Part shown: positions 1-9,000 of the stretch, piece after piece
How positions within the stretch are numbered: position 1 is the first letter of the stretch
How the letters are laid out: each line of letters begins with the position of its first letter
IMG/VR virus record: IMGVR_UViG_3300043410_000484
Location: 1 to 22,794 of that record
Strand: one strand, 5' to 3'
DNA length: 22,794 nt
From: a virus
Position numbers and translations under genes: made by a program
Notes under the pieces: generated by a model
What the model was told of the DNA's origin: nothing
The model's input: only the letters and a program-made list of their open reading frames with translations
The model's database searches: none

Positions 1-1
1 T

Positions 2-73
2 CGCGGCTTGAACGTGTACGGCACTAGCGTCGTACAAGCTAAAGGTCTGGCTTTGTTGGTCGCTGCAGGTTAA
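2..73 (+). CDS. C-terminal end of an upstream gene, probably the major capsid protein (partial)
   Basis: Only the last 23 codons are present; the frame opening at base 2 runs to TAA at 71-73. The peptide reads roughly GLNVYGTSVVQAKGLALLVA. The pattern 'vYG.. vv.akglavl' at the extreme C-terminus is what major capsid proteins of many short-tailed phages look like. The next genes (small protein, then head-tail adaptors) fit the usual capsid-to-adaptor order. Too short for a firm family call; a different head protein is possible. Confidence 0.5.
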   Translation, partial: RGLNVYGTSVVQAKGLALLVAAG

Positions 74-88
74 ACTCCTACCGGAGAA

Positions 89-108
89 GGCGGGGCTTCG
101 GCCCTGCC
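89..108 (+). terminator. UUCG-loop hairpin after the capsid-like gene (possible weak terminator)
   Basis: GGCGGGGC-TTCG-GCCCTGCC forms an 8-bp stem (one G-U pair) closed by the very stable C(UUCG)G tetraloop, 15 bases after the stop codon. It is followed by ATTTATTA, not a true U run, so termination may be partial. It may instead protect the 3' end of the upstream message. It lies just before the strong ribosome site of the next gene. Confidence 0.6.
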
Positions 109-132
109 ATTTATTAACCTAAGGAGATTGAC

Positions 133-384
133 ATGGCTATTATGGATGACTTGATCGCTGCTGGTCTTTCTTACCCACAAGCCTTGGCTGTGGTTGCAGA
201 AGATTCAATTGGCGATAACACCGATGGCTTGGTTGCTGCAGGTTTTACAACTTCTGAAGCAATCGGCATGCATGCGTATGATGTCAGCAAAACAGCCGCT
301 AACTTGGATAACCTTGTTCAACAAGGCATCTGGGCTGGCCCTGCTTTGACAGCAATCTACAATGCACTTAACGTAACACCATAA
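133..384 (+). CDS. Small capsid-adjacent protein with three internal repeats (function unknown)
   Basis: An 83-residue Ala-rich protein with a strong ribosome site (AAGGAG at 121-126, 6 bases before ATG). I do not recognise the family. It holds three diverged copies of a helix-Gly-helix unit, at residues 6-20 (DLIAAGLSYPQALAV), 31-46 (DGLVAAGFTTSEAIG) and 59-75 (DNLVQQGIWAGPALT), spaced 26-28 residues apart. The pattern 'L-x-x-x-G-F/L-x-x-x-x-A-hydrophobic' recalls small UBA-like three-helix units, but this is only a resemblance. Position between capsid and adaptor genes suggests a virion or head-decoration role. Confidence 0.8.
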   Translation: MAIMDDLIAAGLSYPQALAVVAEDSIGDNTDGLVAAGFTTSEAIGMHAYDVSKTAANLDNLVQQGIWAGPALTAIYNALNVTP

Positions 385-392
385 GGTAGACC

Positions 393-1079
393 ATGGGTAC
401 GGTAACCGCTCAAACCATTCTCAACAAAGCGGCAATTCAATTAACTGATATTGCCAATGTTCGTTGGACCCGTGCTGAATTACTCAGCTGGTTAAACGAT
501 GGTATGCGCCAAATCGTGCTCATGCAACCTAGCGGTTCATCAACTACCGTCTCGGTGAAGTTGGATGCTGGAACACGGCAAACAATTCCATCGGACGGCT
601 GGTTGTTGTTACAAATTTATCGAAATATGGGTACTTCTGGCACGACACCAGGTCGTGCCATTCGTATTATTTCTCGTGAAGTTTTGGATGGTTTTAATCC
701 AAGCTGGCATACTGAAATTCCAAAAGCTGAAGTAAAAAACTACATCTATGATGTACAAGATCAGCTTGCGTTTTATGTATACCCTCCCAACACTGGGACT
801 GGTTACATCGAGTTGAATTACTCAGCTCAACCAACGAACTTAACATCTGAATCACAGACGATTCCAATTTTTGATATCTTCCAGTCCGCACTGGTTGATT
901 ACATTTTGTTTCGCGCTTGTAGCAAAGACGCTGAGTACGCGCCCGGCCTTCAATTGGCGCAAGGATATTTGGCTACGTTTACTGCTTCTGTGCAAGGCAA
1001 GACTCAGTCTGAAGCGACCAACGATCCTACCAACGCTCTTGGCCAACGTAACGTTTCTATTCCAGGATCACAGACATGA
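393..1079 (+). CDS. Head-tail adaptor protein (DUF6682-like phage adaptor)
   Basis: A 228-residue protein resembling the adaptor proteins that form the ring beneath the portal of short-tailed phages. The N-terminal helices (residues about 4-45, with TILNKAAIQLTD and WTRAELLSWLNDGMRQIV) are typical of the family. A central beta region follows (about 50-150, including 'DQLAFYVYPPNTGTGYIELNY'-type strands), then C-terminal helices (about 160-205, FDIFQSALVDYILFRACSKDA). This helix-beta-helix order is the adaptor fold. It starts 8 bases after the preceding stop, with a weak AAGG site. The stop overlaps the next ATG by 4 bases (ATGA), implying coupled translation. Confidence 0.8.
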   Translation: MGTVTAQTILNKAAIQLTDIANVRWTRAELLSWLNDGMRQIVLMQPSGSSTTVSVKLDAGTRQTIPSDGWLLLQIYRNMGTSGTTPGRAIRIISREVLDGFNPSWHTEIPKAEVKNYIYDVQDQLAFYVYPPNTGTGYIELNYSAQPTNLTSESQTIPIFDIFQSALVDYILFRACSKDAEYAPGLQLAQGYLATFTASVQGKTQSEATNDPTNALGQRNVSIPGSQT

Positions 1080-1723
1080 GCGATGTATCTTACGAAGCAT
1101 TCTTGCCCGACGTCGTTCAATTTGTTCGGGACGTACCTGAGATTGTGGCTGTTCAAGCCATTCGTAATGCTGCCATTCAGTTTTGTGAAAAGACACGTGT
1201 CTTACAAACAGAACTTCAACCAATGGACATGACCGCAGAAGTTTCTGTGTATGGGTTTGAGCCTGACGTTGGATACAAAGTTGTCGACATCATGGAAGCT
1301 TGGTACGGCGATCAATTGTTGATTCCTAAAGCAGTTGAAGAGTTGACCCGCATTTACCGCACGTCCAATTGGAACGATTTGGACGGCAACCCTTATTACT
1401 ATTTCCGTAGCCGCACGCAAGAAATTACGCTGGTTCCAAAACCAAAAGTAACTGAAGCTGCAAAGCTAAAACTGCGTGTTGCAGTTGTGCCATCACGTTC
1501 TTCATCTGTAATTGACGAAGAAGTCTTTGAGCGTTACTACGAGATCATTACCTTGGGCGCACGTGCGCGTTTGTACGATACACCCAACCAGCCTTACTAC
1601 GAACCCAAATCTGCCCAGTTGTATTTGAAACGATTCAGCGACGGCATGAACGAAGTTCGTACTCGTGTAGCAAAAGGTTTGACCCGTGCTGCTGTTCAAA
1701 TTGAATTCCAAAGGTTTGTATGA
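1076..1723 (+). CDS. Second adaptor / head-tail connector-like structural protein
   Basis: A 215-residue protein that starts in an ATGA overlap with the adaptor, preceded by an AGGA ribosome site. It has the same broad plan as its neighbour. There is an N-terminal helical part (residues 3-45, 'VPEIVAVQAIRNAAIQFCEKT'), a central beta part (50-145, 'YRTSNWNDLDGNPYYYFRSR', 'ITLVPKPK'), and a C-terminal helical part (150-205, 'YYEIITLGARARLYDTPNQPYYEP'). The motif 'GA.aRLY..P..P...p..A..Y...F..gm' is common in small connector and tail-tubular-A-type proteins of podoviruses. Likely part of the channel between portal and nozzle; exact ring position is inference. Confidence 0.65.
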   Translation: MSDVSYEAFLPDVVQFVRDVPEIVAVQAIRNAAIQFCEKTRVLQTELQPMDMTAEVSVYGFEPDVGYKVVDIMEAWYGDQLLIPKAVEELTRIYRTSNWNDLDGNPYYYFRSRTQEITLVPKPKVTEAAKLKLRVAVVPSRSSSVIDEEVFERYYEIITLGARARLYDTPNQPYYEPKSAQLYLKRFSDGMNEVRTRVAKGLTRAAVQIEFQRFV

Positions 1724-2070
1724 CCGCCGCTGCATATGATTTTGTTATTGAACAAGGTGCAACGCTAGACAAGACATTTGTCTGGAAGGACAGCACTGGT
1801 ACTGTTATCAATTTGTCGGGCTACACTGCCCGTATGCAAATTAGGCAGACTGTTAGCTCAAGCACAATTTTGCTAGAGTTGACCACGCTTAATAACCGAA
1901 TCATTATCACGCCTGGACAGGGCAAGATTCAATTACTGGTAGCTGCTGCTGATACTGGCGCTATTACTTGGCAACGTGGGAAATACGACCTAGAATTGGT
2001 TTCTTCTACAGGCGTGGTGACACGTTTGCTGTATGGTGACGTAGAGGTTTCTAAAGAGGTTACTCGATGA
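1720..2070 (+). CDS. Small beta-sandwich structural protein, BppU N-terminal-like
   Basis: A 116-residue protein starting in an ATGA overlap, with AAAGG upstream. The sequence pattern 'QGATLDKTFVWKDSTG..inLSGYTArMqIR' followed by 'GKYDLELVSSTGVVTRLLYG' is characteristic of small beta proteins found next to fibre genes in many phages. They resemble the N-terminal domain of baseplate upper protein BppU. It sits directly before the collagen fibre genes, so it may be the docking piece that links fibres to the tail or neck. Function is inferred from family resemblance and position. Confidence 0.65.
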   Translation: MTAAAYDFVIEQGATLDKTFVWKDSTGTVINLSGYTARMQIRQTVSSSTILLELTTLNNRIIITPGQGKIQLLVAAADTGAITWQRGKYDLELVSSTGVVTRLLYGDVEVSKEVTR

Positions 2071-2309
2071 GCTACACGATTGTCGAAGAATTAGGATCGG
2101 ATACAAGTTTAATTGTTGAAGACACACCTCTTGCTCCTACAATCGTTGAAGTTGTCACGACGGGGCCACAGGGTCCAGTTGGGGCTACAGGTTCTGGTCT
2201 GGCAATTAGTCAAACTGTTCCAACGTACGCAGATTTACCTGCTACAGGTAGCCCCGGACAGGCAGTGTTTGTTGCCTCTACAGGCAAAATTTATATTTGG
2301 AGCGCATGA
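2067..2309 (+). CDS. Short fibre-base protein ending inside an interrupted fibre domain
   Basis: An 80-residue protein that starts in an ATGA overlap (AGAGG upstream). Residues 30-44 are a short collagen-like stretch ([13 protein letters not shown]). Residues 45-80 are the first part of a small domain ('[12 protein letters not shown].[16 protein letters not shown]') that ends abruptly at TGA 2307-2309. The same domain occurs whole near the start of the next gene, where it continues '[10 protein letters not shown]'. Here the equivalent continuation 'AWVDAG' is read in another frame immediately after the stop. So this is either a separate short protein coupled to the fibre, or the 5' part of a frameshifted or recoded fibre gene. 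Confidence 0.6.
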   Translation: MSYTIVEELGSDTSLIVEDTPLAPTIVEVVTTGPQGPVGATGSGLAISQTVPTYADLPATGSPGQAVFVASTGKIYIWSA

Positions 2310-5300
2310 TGGCATGGGTTGATGCTGGTCCTCTTTCCGGTCCGACAGGCCCAACTGGTGCAGCAGGCACCGGTATTACCATCAAGGGCACTGTTCCTAC
2401 CATTGGTGATTTGCCAATTTCTGGCAACAGTCCCGGCGATACATACGTTGTAGCTTCAACAGGACACTTGTATGCGTGGAACGGCGTTGCATGGATTGAC
2501 GCTGGCCAAGTTACAGGTCCGACTGGTCCTACAGGTGCGCAGGGTGTTGTGGGCGATCACGGTCCTACTGGTCCTCAAGGTGTTCAAGGTATTCAGGGTA
2601 ACGTTGGTCCGACTGGTGCAGTTGGTCCTACAGGCGTACAAGGTATCCAAGGTGTCACAGGTCCAACAGGCTCTACAGGCGCGCAAGGTATTCAAGGCCC
2701 TACCGGTTCTACAGGAGCGCAGGGTATTCAAGGCGCTACCGGTCCTACAGGTGCGCAGGGTATTCAGGGTGTTACCGGACCCACCGGTCCTACAGGTGCC
2801 CAAGGTATCCAAGGCGTAACTGGCCCGACTGGTGCTCAAGGCATTCAGGGTGTTACCGGCCCTACAGGTTCTACTGGAGCTGCTGGTGCTAATGGTGATC
2901 GTTATAAAACTACTAGTACAACATTTTTAGCTGTTGCCACGGGCACAAATAAGACACTGACTATTGGTACAGGTCTGTCATATTCTGAAGCTCAGAATAT
3001 CATCATCAGCTACAACGGCGACACAACAACTCACCTTCATGGCCCTGTTGTTTCCTATAACAGTGTTACTGGTGTATTAGTATTTGATGTTGTTAGTGTC
3101 ACCGGTTCAGGTACTTATGCTAACTGGACAATCAATCTTGACGGTGCGCAAGGTGTTCAAGGACCAACAGGTCCTACGGGTGCAGCCTCTACTGTTGCTG
3201 GCCCTACCGGCGCATTAGGTCCTACAGGCCCAACCGGTGCGCAAGGTGTGGTTGGCCCCACTGGCGCAGCTTCTACTATTGCTGGTCCTACTGGACCCAC
3301 AGGCCCGACTGGTGCACAAGGTATTCAAGGTAATGTTGGTCCTACAGGTGATACTGGACCACAGGGTCCTCAAGGTATTCAGGGACCCACTGGACCACAA
3401 GGCATACAAGGCGTTACTGGACCTACTGGTCCTACGGGCGCGCAAGGTAATGTCGGCCCAACTGGTGTACAAGGCGTTCAAGGTATTCAGGGTGTTCAAG
3501 GTAATGTAGGCCCTACAGGCCCTACAGGTGCTACAGGCGCTGATTCAATTGTTGCTGGTCCTACTGGACCAACTGGTGCTACTGGTCCTGCTGTAACAGG
3601 CCCTGCCGGTCCTACGGGCGCGCCTGGTTTTGGTTACCCATTCTCAGCCATTACGTATTCGTTTACTGGTGATAATTCCACGACAACGTTTACGATTGGT
3701 TCAGGCTTTGTCACTGACAACATTCTTGTTTACTTAAACGGTGTAGCTCAAAAGCCCACAACAGACTTTACTGTTTCTGGTACTACCCTTAGTTTTGTTG
3801 TTGCCCCCGCAAGCGGTCATTCAATTGTTGTTCGTGCGCTTAAAGGTGACGGTCCTACAGGTCCTACAGGTCCTTCAGTTACTGGCCCCACCGGCCCCAC
3901 CGGCGCACAAGGCACACAAGGTAGTATTGGTCCAACAGGTCCTCAAGGTATTCAGGGCATACAGGGCAACCAAGGCAATGTTGGTCCCACAGGTCCAACA
4001 GGCTCTACTGGTGATACAGGTGTGCAAGGTCCAACAGGTCCTACAGGTGCTCAGGGTATTCAAGGCGTAGTTGGCCCTACTGGTCCAACTGGTGCGCAAG
4101 GTATTCAAGGCGTAGTTGGCCCCACTGGTGCACAAGGCGTACAAGGCCCAACCGGTCCCACAGGCGCACAAGGTACTATTGGTAACGTTGGACCTACGGG
4201 TCCCCAAGGTGTTCAGGGCGATCAAGGTTTGCAAGGATCGCAAGGTCCTACTGGACCTACTGGTAATACAGGTGGTGTTGGCCCTACTGGAAGTTCTGGT
4301 CCTACTGGAGCTACAGGCCCAACAGGGCCTACTGGCGCTGCTGGTTTAAGCGGTGACCGCTATCTAACTACTAGTACAACGTCGTTAACTGTTAGTAACG
4401 GCACAAAAACGCTGACTATTGGAACCGGCCTTGCCTATAGCGAAGCTCAAAATATTATTATCAGCTACAACGGCGATACTGTTACCCATATGCATGGGCC
4501 AGTTATTTCATACAATGGCTCTACTGGTGTTCTTGTTTTTGAATGCTCTAATAATAGTGGCTCAGGTACATACGCTGACTGGACAATCAATCTTGATGGC
4601 GCTCAAGGTGTAGCCGGTCCTACCGGACCTACAGGCCCAACAGGTGCTGATTCTTCGGTTCCTGGTCCACAAGGTCCAATTGGTAACACAGGTCCAACAG
4701 GCCCCACAGGTACACAAGGCGCAGCTGGCCCTACAGGCCCAACCGGTGTACAGGGCGTACAAGGTGTTCAAGGTGTCCAAGGCAATAGCGGCCCAACAGG
4801 CCCAACTGGTAGCACGGGATCAACTGGTTCTTCTGGCCCCACAGGTCCTACGGGTGCTGACTCAACTGTAGCCGGTCCTACCGGTCCAGCGGGTGCACAG
4901 GGAACTCAAGGTGTTGCTGGTCCTACCGGCCCCACAGGCTCAACTGGTTCAACTGGTTCTGCTGGTCCAACTGGTGCGCAAGGTGCCCAAGGCCCAACTG
5001 GTCCTACAGGAACACAAGGCGCTCAAGGTATTCAGGGTATCCAAGGTGTTCAAGGTGACGCTGGCCCAACAGGTCCAACTGGCGGTTCTGGAGTGGCTGG
5101 CCCAACAGGTCCTGCTGGCACACCTGCGACAACAACTTACACACGTACTAGCTTTACAGCTTCTGACGCCCAAGCGACTTTCACAGTCACTTATGTTGTT
5201 GGATACATTGAGGTTTATCAGAATGGCGTGTTCTTAAACGGCGTTGATTACACAGCGACCGATGGAACAAGCATTGTCTTGGCTACACCAGCAGCTGCTG

Positions 5301-5716
5301 GCGACATCATTGAGACAATCGCTTACACAGTAACCAATATTGCTGCGCCTACAGGCCCAACAGGGCCCGCCGGGTCTACTGGTTTAACTGGCCCAACTGG
5401 TCCGACTGGTGCAGCGTCAACAGTTGCCGGTCCCACTGGTCCAACAGGAAGTACGGGTACTACAGGCACTTCAGGACCAACTGGTCCGACTGGTGCAGCC
5501 GGGGCAACATTAACTGCAGCAACTCAGACCTTTACAGGTGACGGTACAACGACTGCGTTCACAATCACGACTGGCTATACAGTAGACAATTTGTTTGTGT
5601 TCCTGAACGGTGTCTGTATGGCTCCAACTTCTGATTACACAGTAACCGGTACTACGTTAACATTCACGTTCACACCACTATCTGGGCAAGCAATTGTTGT
5701 GCGCCAGCTGAAATAA
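2309..5716 (+). CDS. Collagen-like (Gly-Pro-Thr) tail fibre protein
   Basis: A 1135-residue protein dominated by Gly-x-y triplets, mostly GPT, GAQ, GIQ and GVQ, which should form long trimeric collagen-type rods. Rods are interrupted by folded beta domains. A small N-terminal domain sits at about 21-70. A domain of about 84 residues occurs twice (196-279 and 682-764). A third type occurs three times (about 445-512, 941-1010, 1068-1135), the last forming the C-terminal tip. I chose ATG 2309 because GGAG at 2299-2302 is 6 bases upstream; ATG 2306 or TTG 2297 are alternatives. The TGATG overlap couples it to the preceding gene. Likely a host-binding or particle-surface fibre. Thr in the third triplet position could be glycosylated. 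Confidence 0.85.
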   Translation: MAWVDAGPLSGPTGPTGAAGTGITIKGTVPTIGDLPISGNSPGDTYVVASTGHLYAWNGVAWIDAGQVTGPTGPTGAQGVVGDHGPTGPQGVQGIQGNVGPTGAVGPTGVQGIQGVTGPTGSTGAQGIQGPTGSTGAQGIQGATGPTGAQGIQGVTGPTGPTGAQGIQGVTGPTGAQGIQGVTGPTGSTGAAGANGDRYKTTSTTFLAVATGTNKTLTIGTGLSYSEAQNIIISYNGDTTTHLHGPVVSYNSVTGVLVFDVVSVTGSGTYANWTINLDGAQGVQGPTGPTGAASTVAGPTGALGPTGPTGAQGVVGPTGAASTIAGPTGPTGPTGAQGIQGNVGPTGDTGPQGPQGIQGPTGPQGIQGVTGPTGPTGAQGNVGPTGVQGVQGIQGVQGNVGPTGPTGATGADSIVAGPTGPTGATGPAVTGPAGPTGAPGFGYPFSAITYSFTGDNSTTTFTIGSGFVTDNILVYLNGVAQKPTTDFTVSGTTLSFVVAPASGHSIVVRALKGDGPTGPTGPSVTGPTGPTGAQGTQGSIGPTGPQGIQGIQGNQGNVGPTGPTGSTGDTGVQGPTGPTGAQGIQGVVGPTGPTGAQGIQGVVGPTGAQGVQGPTGPTGAQGTIGNVGPTGPQGVQGDQGLQGSQGPTGPTGNTGGVGPTGSSGPTGATGPTGPTGAAGLSGDRYLTTSTTSLTVSNGTKTLTIGTGLAYSEAQNIIISYNGDTVTHMHGPVISYNGSTGVLVFECSNNSGSGTYADWTINLDGAQGVAGPTGPTGPTGADSSVPGPQGPIGNTGPTGPTGTQGAAGPTGPTGVQGVQGVQGVQGNSGPTGPTGSTGSTGSSGPTGPTGADSTVAGPTGPAGAQGTQGVAGPTGPTGSTGSTGSAGPTGAQGAQGPTGPTGTQGAQGIQGIQGVQGDAGPTGPTGGSGVAGPTGPAGTPATTTYTRTSFTASDAQATFTVTYVVGYIEVYQNGVFLNGVDYTATDGTSIVLATPAAAGDIIETIAYTVTNIAAPTGPTGPAGSTGLTGPTGPTGAASTVAGPTGPTGSTGTTGTSGPTGPTGAAGATLTAATQTFTGDGTTTAFTITTGYTVDNLFVFLNGVCMAPTSDYTVTGTTLTFTFTPLSGQAIVVRQLK
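2894..3145 (+). repeat. Fibre beta domain, copy 1
   Basis: Encodes residues 196-279 of the collagen fibre, starting [10 protein letters not shown] and ending [11 protein letters not shown]. Copy 2 is at 4352-4600. The shared core includes '[20 protein letters not shown]' and a His-rich turn (THLHGPV here, THMHGPV in copy 2). Protein identity is high while third codon positions differ, so the duplication is not recent. Confidence 0.85.
4352..4600 (+). repeat. Fibre beta domain, copy 2
   Basis: Encodes residues 682-764 of the collagen fibre ([10 protein letters not shown] to [11 protein letters not shown]). It is the second copy of the domain at 2894-3145, and one residue shorter. Both copies follow a Gly-rich 'GAAG' linker and run straight back into collagen triplets, so the domain behaves as a module inserted into the rod. 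Confidence 0.85.
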
Positions 5717-5732
5717 TTTTTGAGGTAATCCA

Positions 5733-6092
5733 ATGACAATCGCAGCAATATTCTCAAAATTCGCCAACAAGGTGAACTCGCTTGGCACAGCGTTCAACGA
5801 AACGGTGTATGCGATTACCGACGGTGCATCTGTAGATATCAACCCAGCAAACGGAACCATTCAAACATGGACGCTTGGAGCCAGCCGCACGCCTACGGCT
5901 ACTTCATTTCTGTCTGGGCAGAGCGTAACTTTAATGGTCGCAGGCACGACTAACACAATCACTTGGACCACAATGGCGGTAACATGGGTGGGTGGAACTG
6001 CACCTACGTTGCCAACAACAGGTAATGCAGTGATCGAATTGTGGAAAGTTAACTCAACAATCTACGGAGCTTCCGTTGGGAATGTAGCCTAA
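5733..6092 (+). CDS. Small beta-rich fibre-associated structural protein
   Basis: A 119-residue protein with a clear ribosome site (GAGGT, 8 bases before ATG). Its C-terminal half has the pattern 'sVTLMVAGTTNTITWTTMAVTWVGGTAPTL.ttGnaVIELWKVNSTIYGA.VG'. This is a widespread small domain in phage fibre loci, present alone or at fibre ends. The later gene at 11354 encodes a similar product. The stop codon overlaps the start of the giant LamG gene (TAATG). Probably a fibre-associated cap or connector; the biochemical role is not known to me. Confidence 0.7.
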   Translation: MTIAAIFSKFANKVNSLGTAFNETVYAITDGASVDINPANGTIQTWTLGASRTPTATSFLSGQSVTLMVAGTTNTITWTTMAVTWVGGTAPTLPTTGNAVIELWKVNSTIYGASVGNVA

Positions 6093-9000
6093 TGTTTTTG
6101 ACCCATGCCTTACGTGCCATCTACCGTGCTGCTGTTGTCACTGGCGACAGCTTGTGGAAATATGTAACTTTATTGTTAAGTGGTACGCCACCAGCAAACA
6201 CATTTGTTTCTGACAACAGTAATAACAGTTTGGTGATTACGCCAAATGGTGACGCACGTCCTAGTAACTTTAGCCCTTACACACCGGGTTATTACAGTAA
6301 TTATTTTGATGGTACTGGTGATTATTTAATTACTTCTAATATTGGTTCTATTACTGGAAATTTTACTATTGAATATTGGTATTACCCACAAGTACCCACT
6401 AATACATGGTACCCTTATGTTTTTGGTTCCAACACTCCTTGGATAACCGGTATAGGTATGTCTTACACTACGCAAACAACAGTAAGTGATGCAACTACTT
6501 TTGACTTATCTGTTGCTGGAGTTAGCGCTACTGTTAGTACTTTTGGAACAATAAAAAATAAATGGAATCATATTGCTGTGGTACGTTCAGGTAGTACTAT
6601 AACTGCTTATTTAAATGGAGTATCTGCCGCCACTCTAACTAATTCATCAACAATTCCTACTACAACGTTTTATATTGGTGGTACGGACGAAGGCGGAAGT
6701 TATGATAATCACGCAATGAAAGGTAATATTAGTAATTTTCGTATTGTCAAAGGCACAGCCTTATATACAGCATCCTTTACTCCATCTACAACCCCATTGA
6801 CCGCTGTCAGTGGTACGTCACTCTTAACCTGTCAATCCAACAGGCTAATCGACACCAGTCCAAACAACTTTGCCATCACAAAGAACGGCGACACGACTGT
6901 CAGTGGATTCCAGCCTTTTGCTACACCAACGTCTGCAAACATCAATACTTTGTACAGCACGTACTTTGACGGTACTGGTGATTATTTAACAGCTGCTAGT
7001 AATGCTGCTTTTGTAATGGGTACTAGTGATTGGACTATTGAAGGTTGGGTGTATGTCGTCAATGTAGGCACAAATTATCCTGTTATTTTGTCCAATCAAA
7101 CAGCATCTTTTACTACTGGTTCTATTTCATTAACTGCAAGCAATGTTTCATCAGGCCCTAGCAAATTTGTATTTAGTGCATACGATGTAAATGCTGGTTC
7201 TACTTTAGTATCATCTGCTACAAATTCTACTAACACATGGTACCATGTTGCAGTAGTTCGAAACGGTACTAATTTAACGATGTATCGAAATGGAACATCT
7301 GTTGCTACAACAACAATTTCTGCTGGAGTAACATTTAATTTTAGTAGTACTGGTTTGTGTATTGGTGGCGGTAACTGGGATGGGGCGCAATCATATTTCA
7401 CAGGAAACATTTCAAATTTCCGGATTGTAAAAGGCACAGCCCTTTATACAGCCAACTTTACACCGCCTACAGCCGATCTGACTGCAATCAGCGGTACATC
7501 TTTGCTGACTTGCCAGTCTTCTACGACCCGAGACAACTCAACCAACGCATTTGCTATTACCAGCAACGGTGATGCACGTCCTATTCCCGTCAGCCCTTTC
7601 ACTCAAACAACGACTGCGATTAATACAACGTATCTGGGTTCTGCTTATTTTGACGGTACTGGTGATTACTTAGTTGGTCCAACTTCTAATGCAAATTTAT
7701 TAGTAGGTACTGGCGACTTTACAATTGAATACTGGGCTTATAAAACAACATCAGCAGCATTAGGAACTGTTGTTTCATTTGGCTCTGGTACAGGTAACTT
7801 ACGACATTTCATTGACGGCGTTACACCCTCATTGTGGAATGGCGCTTCTGCTATTGGCAACGGAAACACAATTACTATAAATACATGGACACATATTGTC
7901 CTTCAGCGAAGTGGTACAACAATTCGTTTTTACACTAATGGGGTTTCATCTACTCCAATAACCAGTGCGTCAAATTTTAGCGCCGGAACAATAAATATTG
8001 GCGGTGAAGGTGCGTCTAATTCATTCCCCGGATATATTACTAATTTCCGTTTTATCAGAGGTACGGCTTTATATTCTGCCAACTTTGATCCCCCAGCACA
8101 GCCATTGACTGCGGTAACAAACACACAACTGTTGGCATGCCAAACAAATCAGCCTGCGACAAACAAAATGTTTGTTGATAACAGCGGCAGCAACCTTCCA
8201 ATCACTCAAGCCGGTAACACAACCCAAGGCACGTTCAGCCCTTACAGTGCAAACTGGTCGAACTACTTTGACGGTACTGGTGATTATTTACAAATTCCAG
8301 ATAATGCCGCTTTTGTAGTTGGTACAGGTGATTTTACTATTGAAGCATGGATATACCCAACCCAAGTTGCGGCATCAGAAGCGCCTATATTTAAGTTACA
8401 CAGTACAGGTAGCATAATCGAGTTACGCCAAAATACTAACAAATTGGATTGCCATTTAGCGCAAGTAGATAGTTCAGTAACAGTATCGACAGGTACTGTT
8501 GCAATGGCAGTGAACACTTGGAACCATGTCGCTTTTGTTAGAACTGGAACCACTACTTATACTTTTGTAAATGGTGTATTAGACCAAACAAAAACATCAC
8601 AAACACAAAATTTAACTACTACAGTAACAACAAAAAGAATTGCGGCAAATCAAACTGCGGCATTTTTCTTCACTGGTTATATTAGTAATTTCCGATTTGT
8701 AAAAGGCACCGCTCTCTACACAGCTGCATTCACACCTTCTACAACCCCGTTTACAGCGACCAGTAGCACATCAGTACTGACTTGCCAATCACCTTCACTA
8801 ATAGACAACAGCCCCAATGCTCTAGCCATTACAAAAGCCGGTGATGTCAGTGTTCAACGCTTTAGCCCATTCAGTCCTATTATCCAGACACCTACTACGT
8901 ACAGCACGTACTTTGACGGCACTGGTGATTATTTAACCGCAACTGGCAGTGCAGCATTTACATTGGGTACCGGTGATTTCACAATTGAATGTTGGTTTTA

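Larger units (their letters stand above)
2339..5506 (+). repeat. Collagen-like triplet repeat tract, interrupted by globular domains
   Basis: Hundreds of 9-base-scale units encoding Gly-Pro-Thr, Gly-Ala-Gln and Gly-Ile/Val-Gln. They are broken by the folded domains at 2894-3145, 3641-3844, 4352-4600 and about 5129-5338. Synonymous codons vary between units (GGT/GGC, CCT/CCA/CCC, ACA/ACT/ACC), so the tract is maintained at protein level rather than being a recent DNA expansion. Spurious long open frames on both strands here are a by-product of this repetition. Confidence 0.9.

Noticed and set aside
2285-2294. AAATTTA as a -1 slippery heptamer for the split fibre gene
   Set aside because: It is in the wrong phase relative to the upstream reading frame (codons are GGC-AAA-ATT-TAT), so it cannot act as X-XXY-YYZ.
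2456-5173. Several long open frames on the - strand and in other + frames across the collagen gene (for example 2456-2839, 3875-4243, 4893-5237)
   Set aside because: They are by-products of the GGT-CCT-ACA type repetition; their translations are low-complexity (NTLRTCRTG-like), have no ribosome sites, and overlap an obvious coding frame.
2520-5506. Dense short direct repeats that could suggest a CRISPR or satellite array
   Set aside because: The repeats are in-frame Gly-x-y codons without unique spacers of constant length; they are collagen coding sequence.
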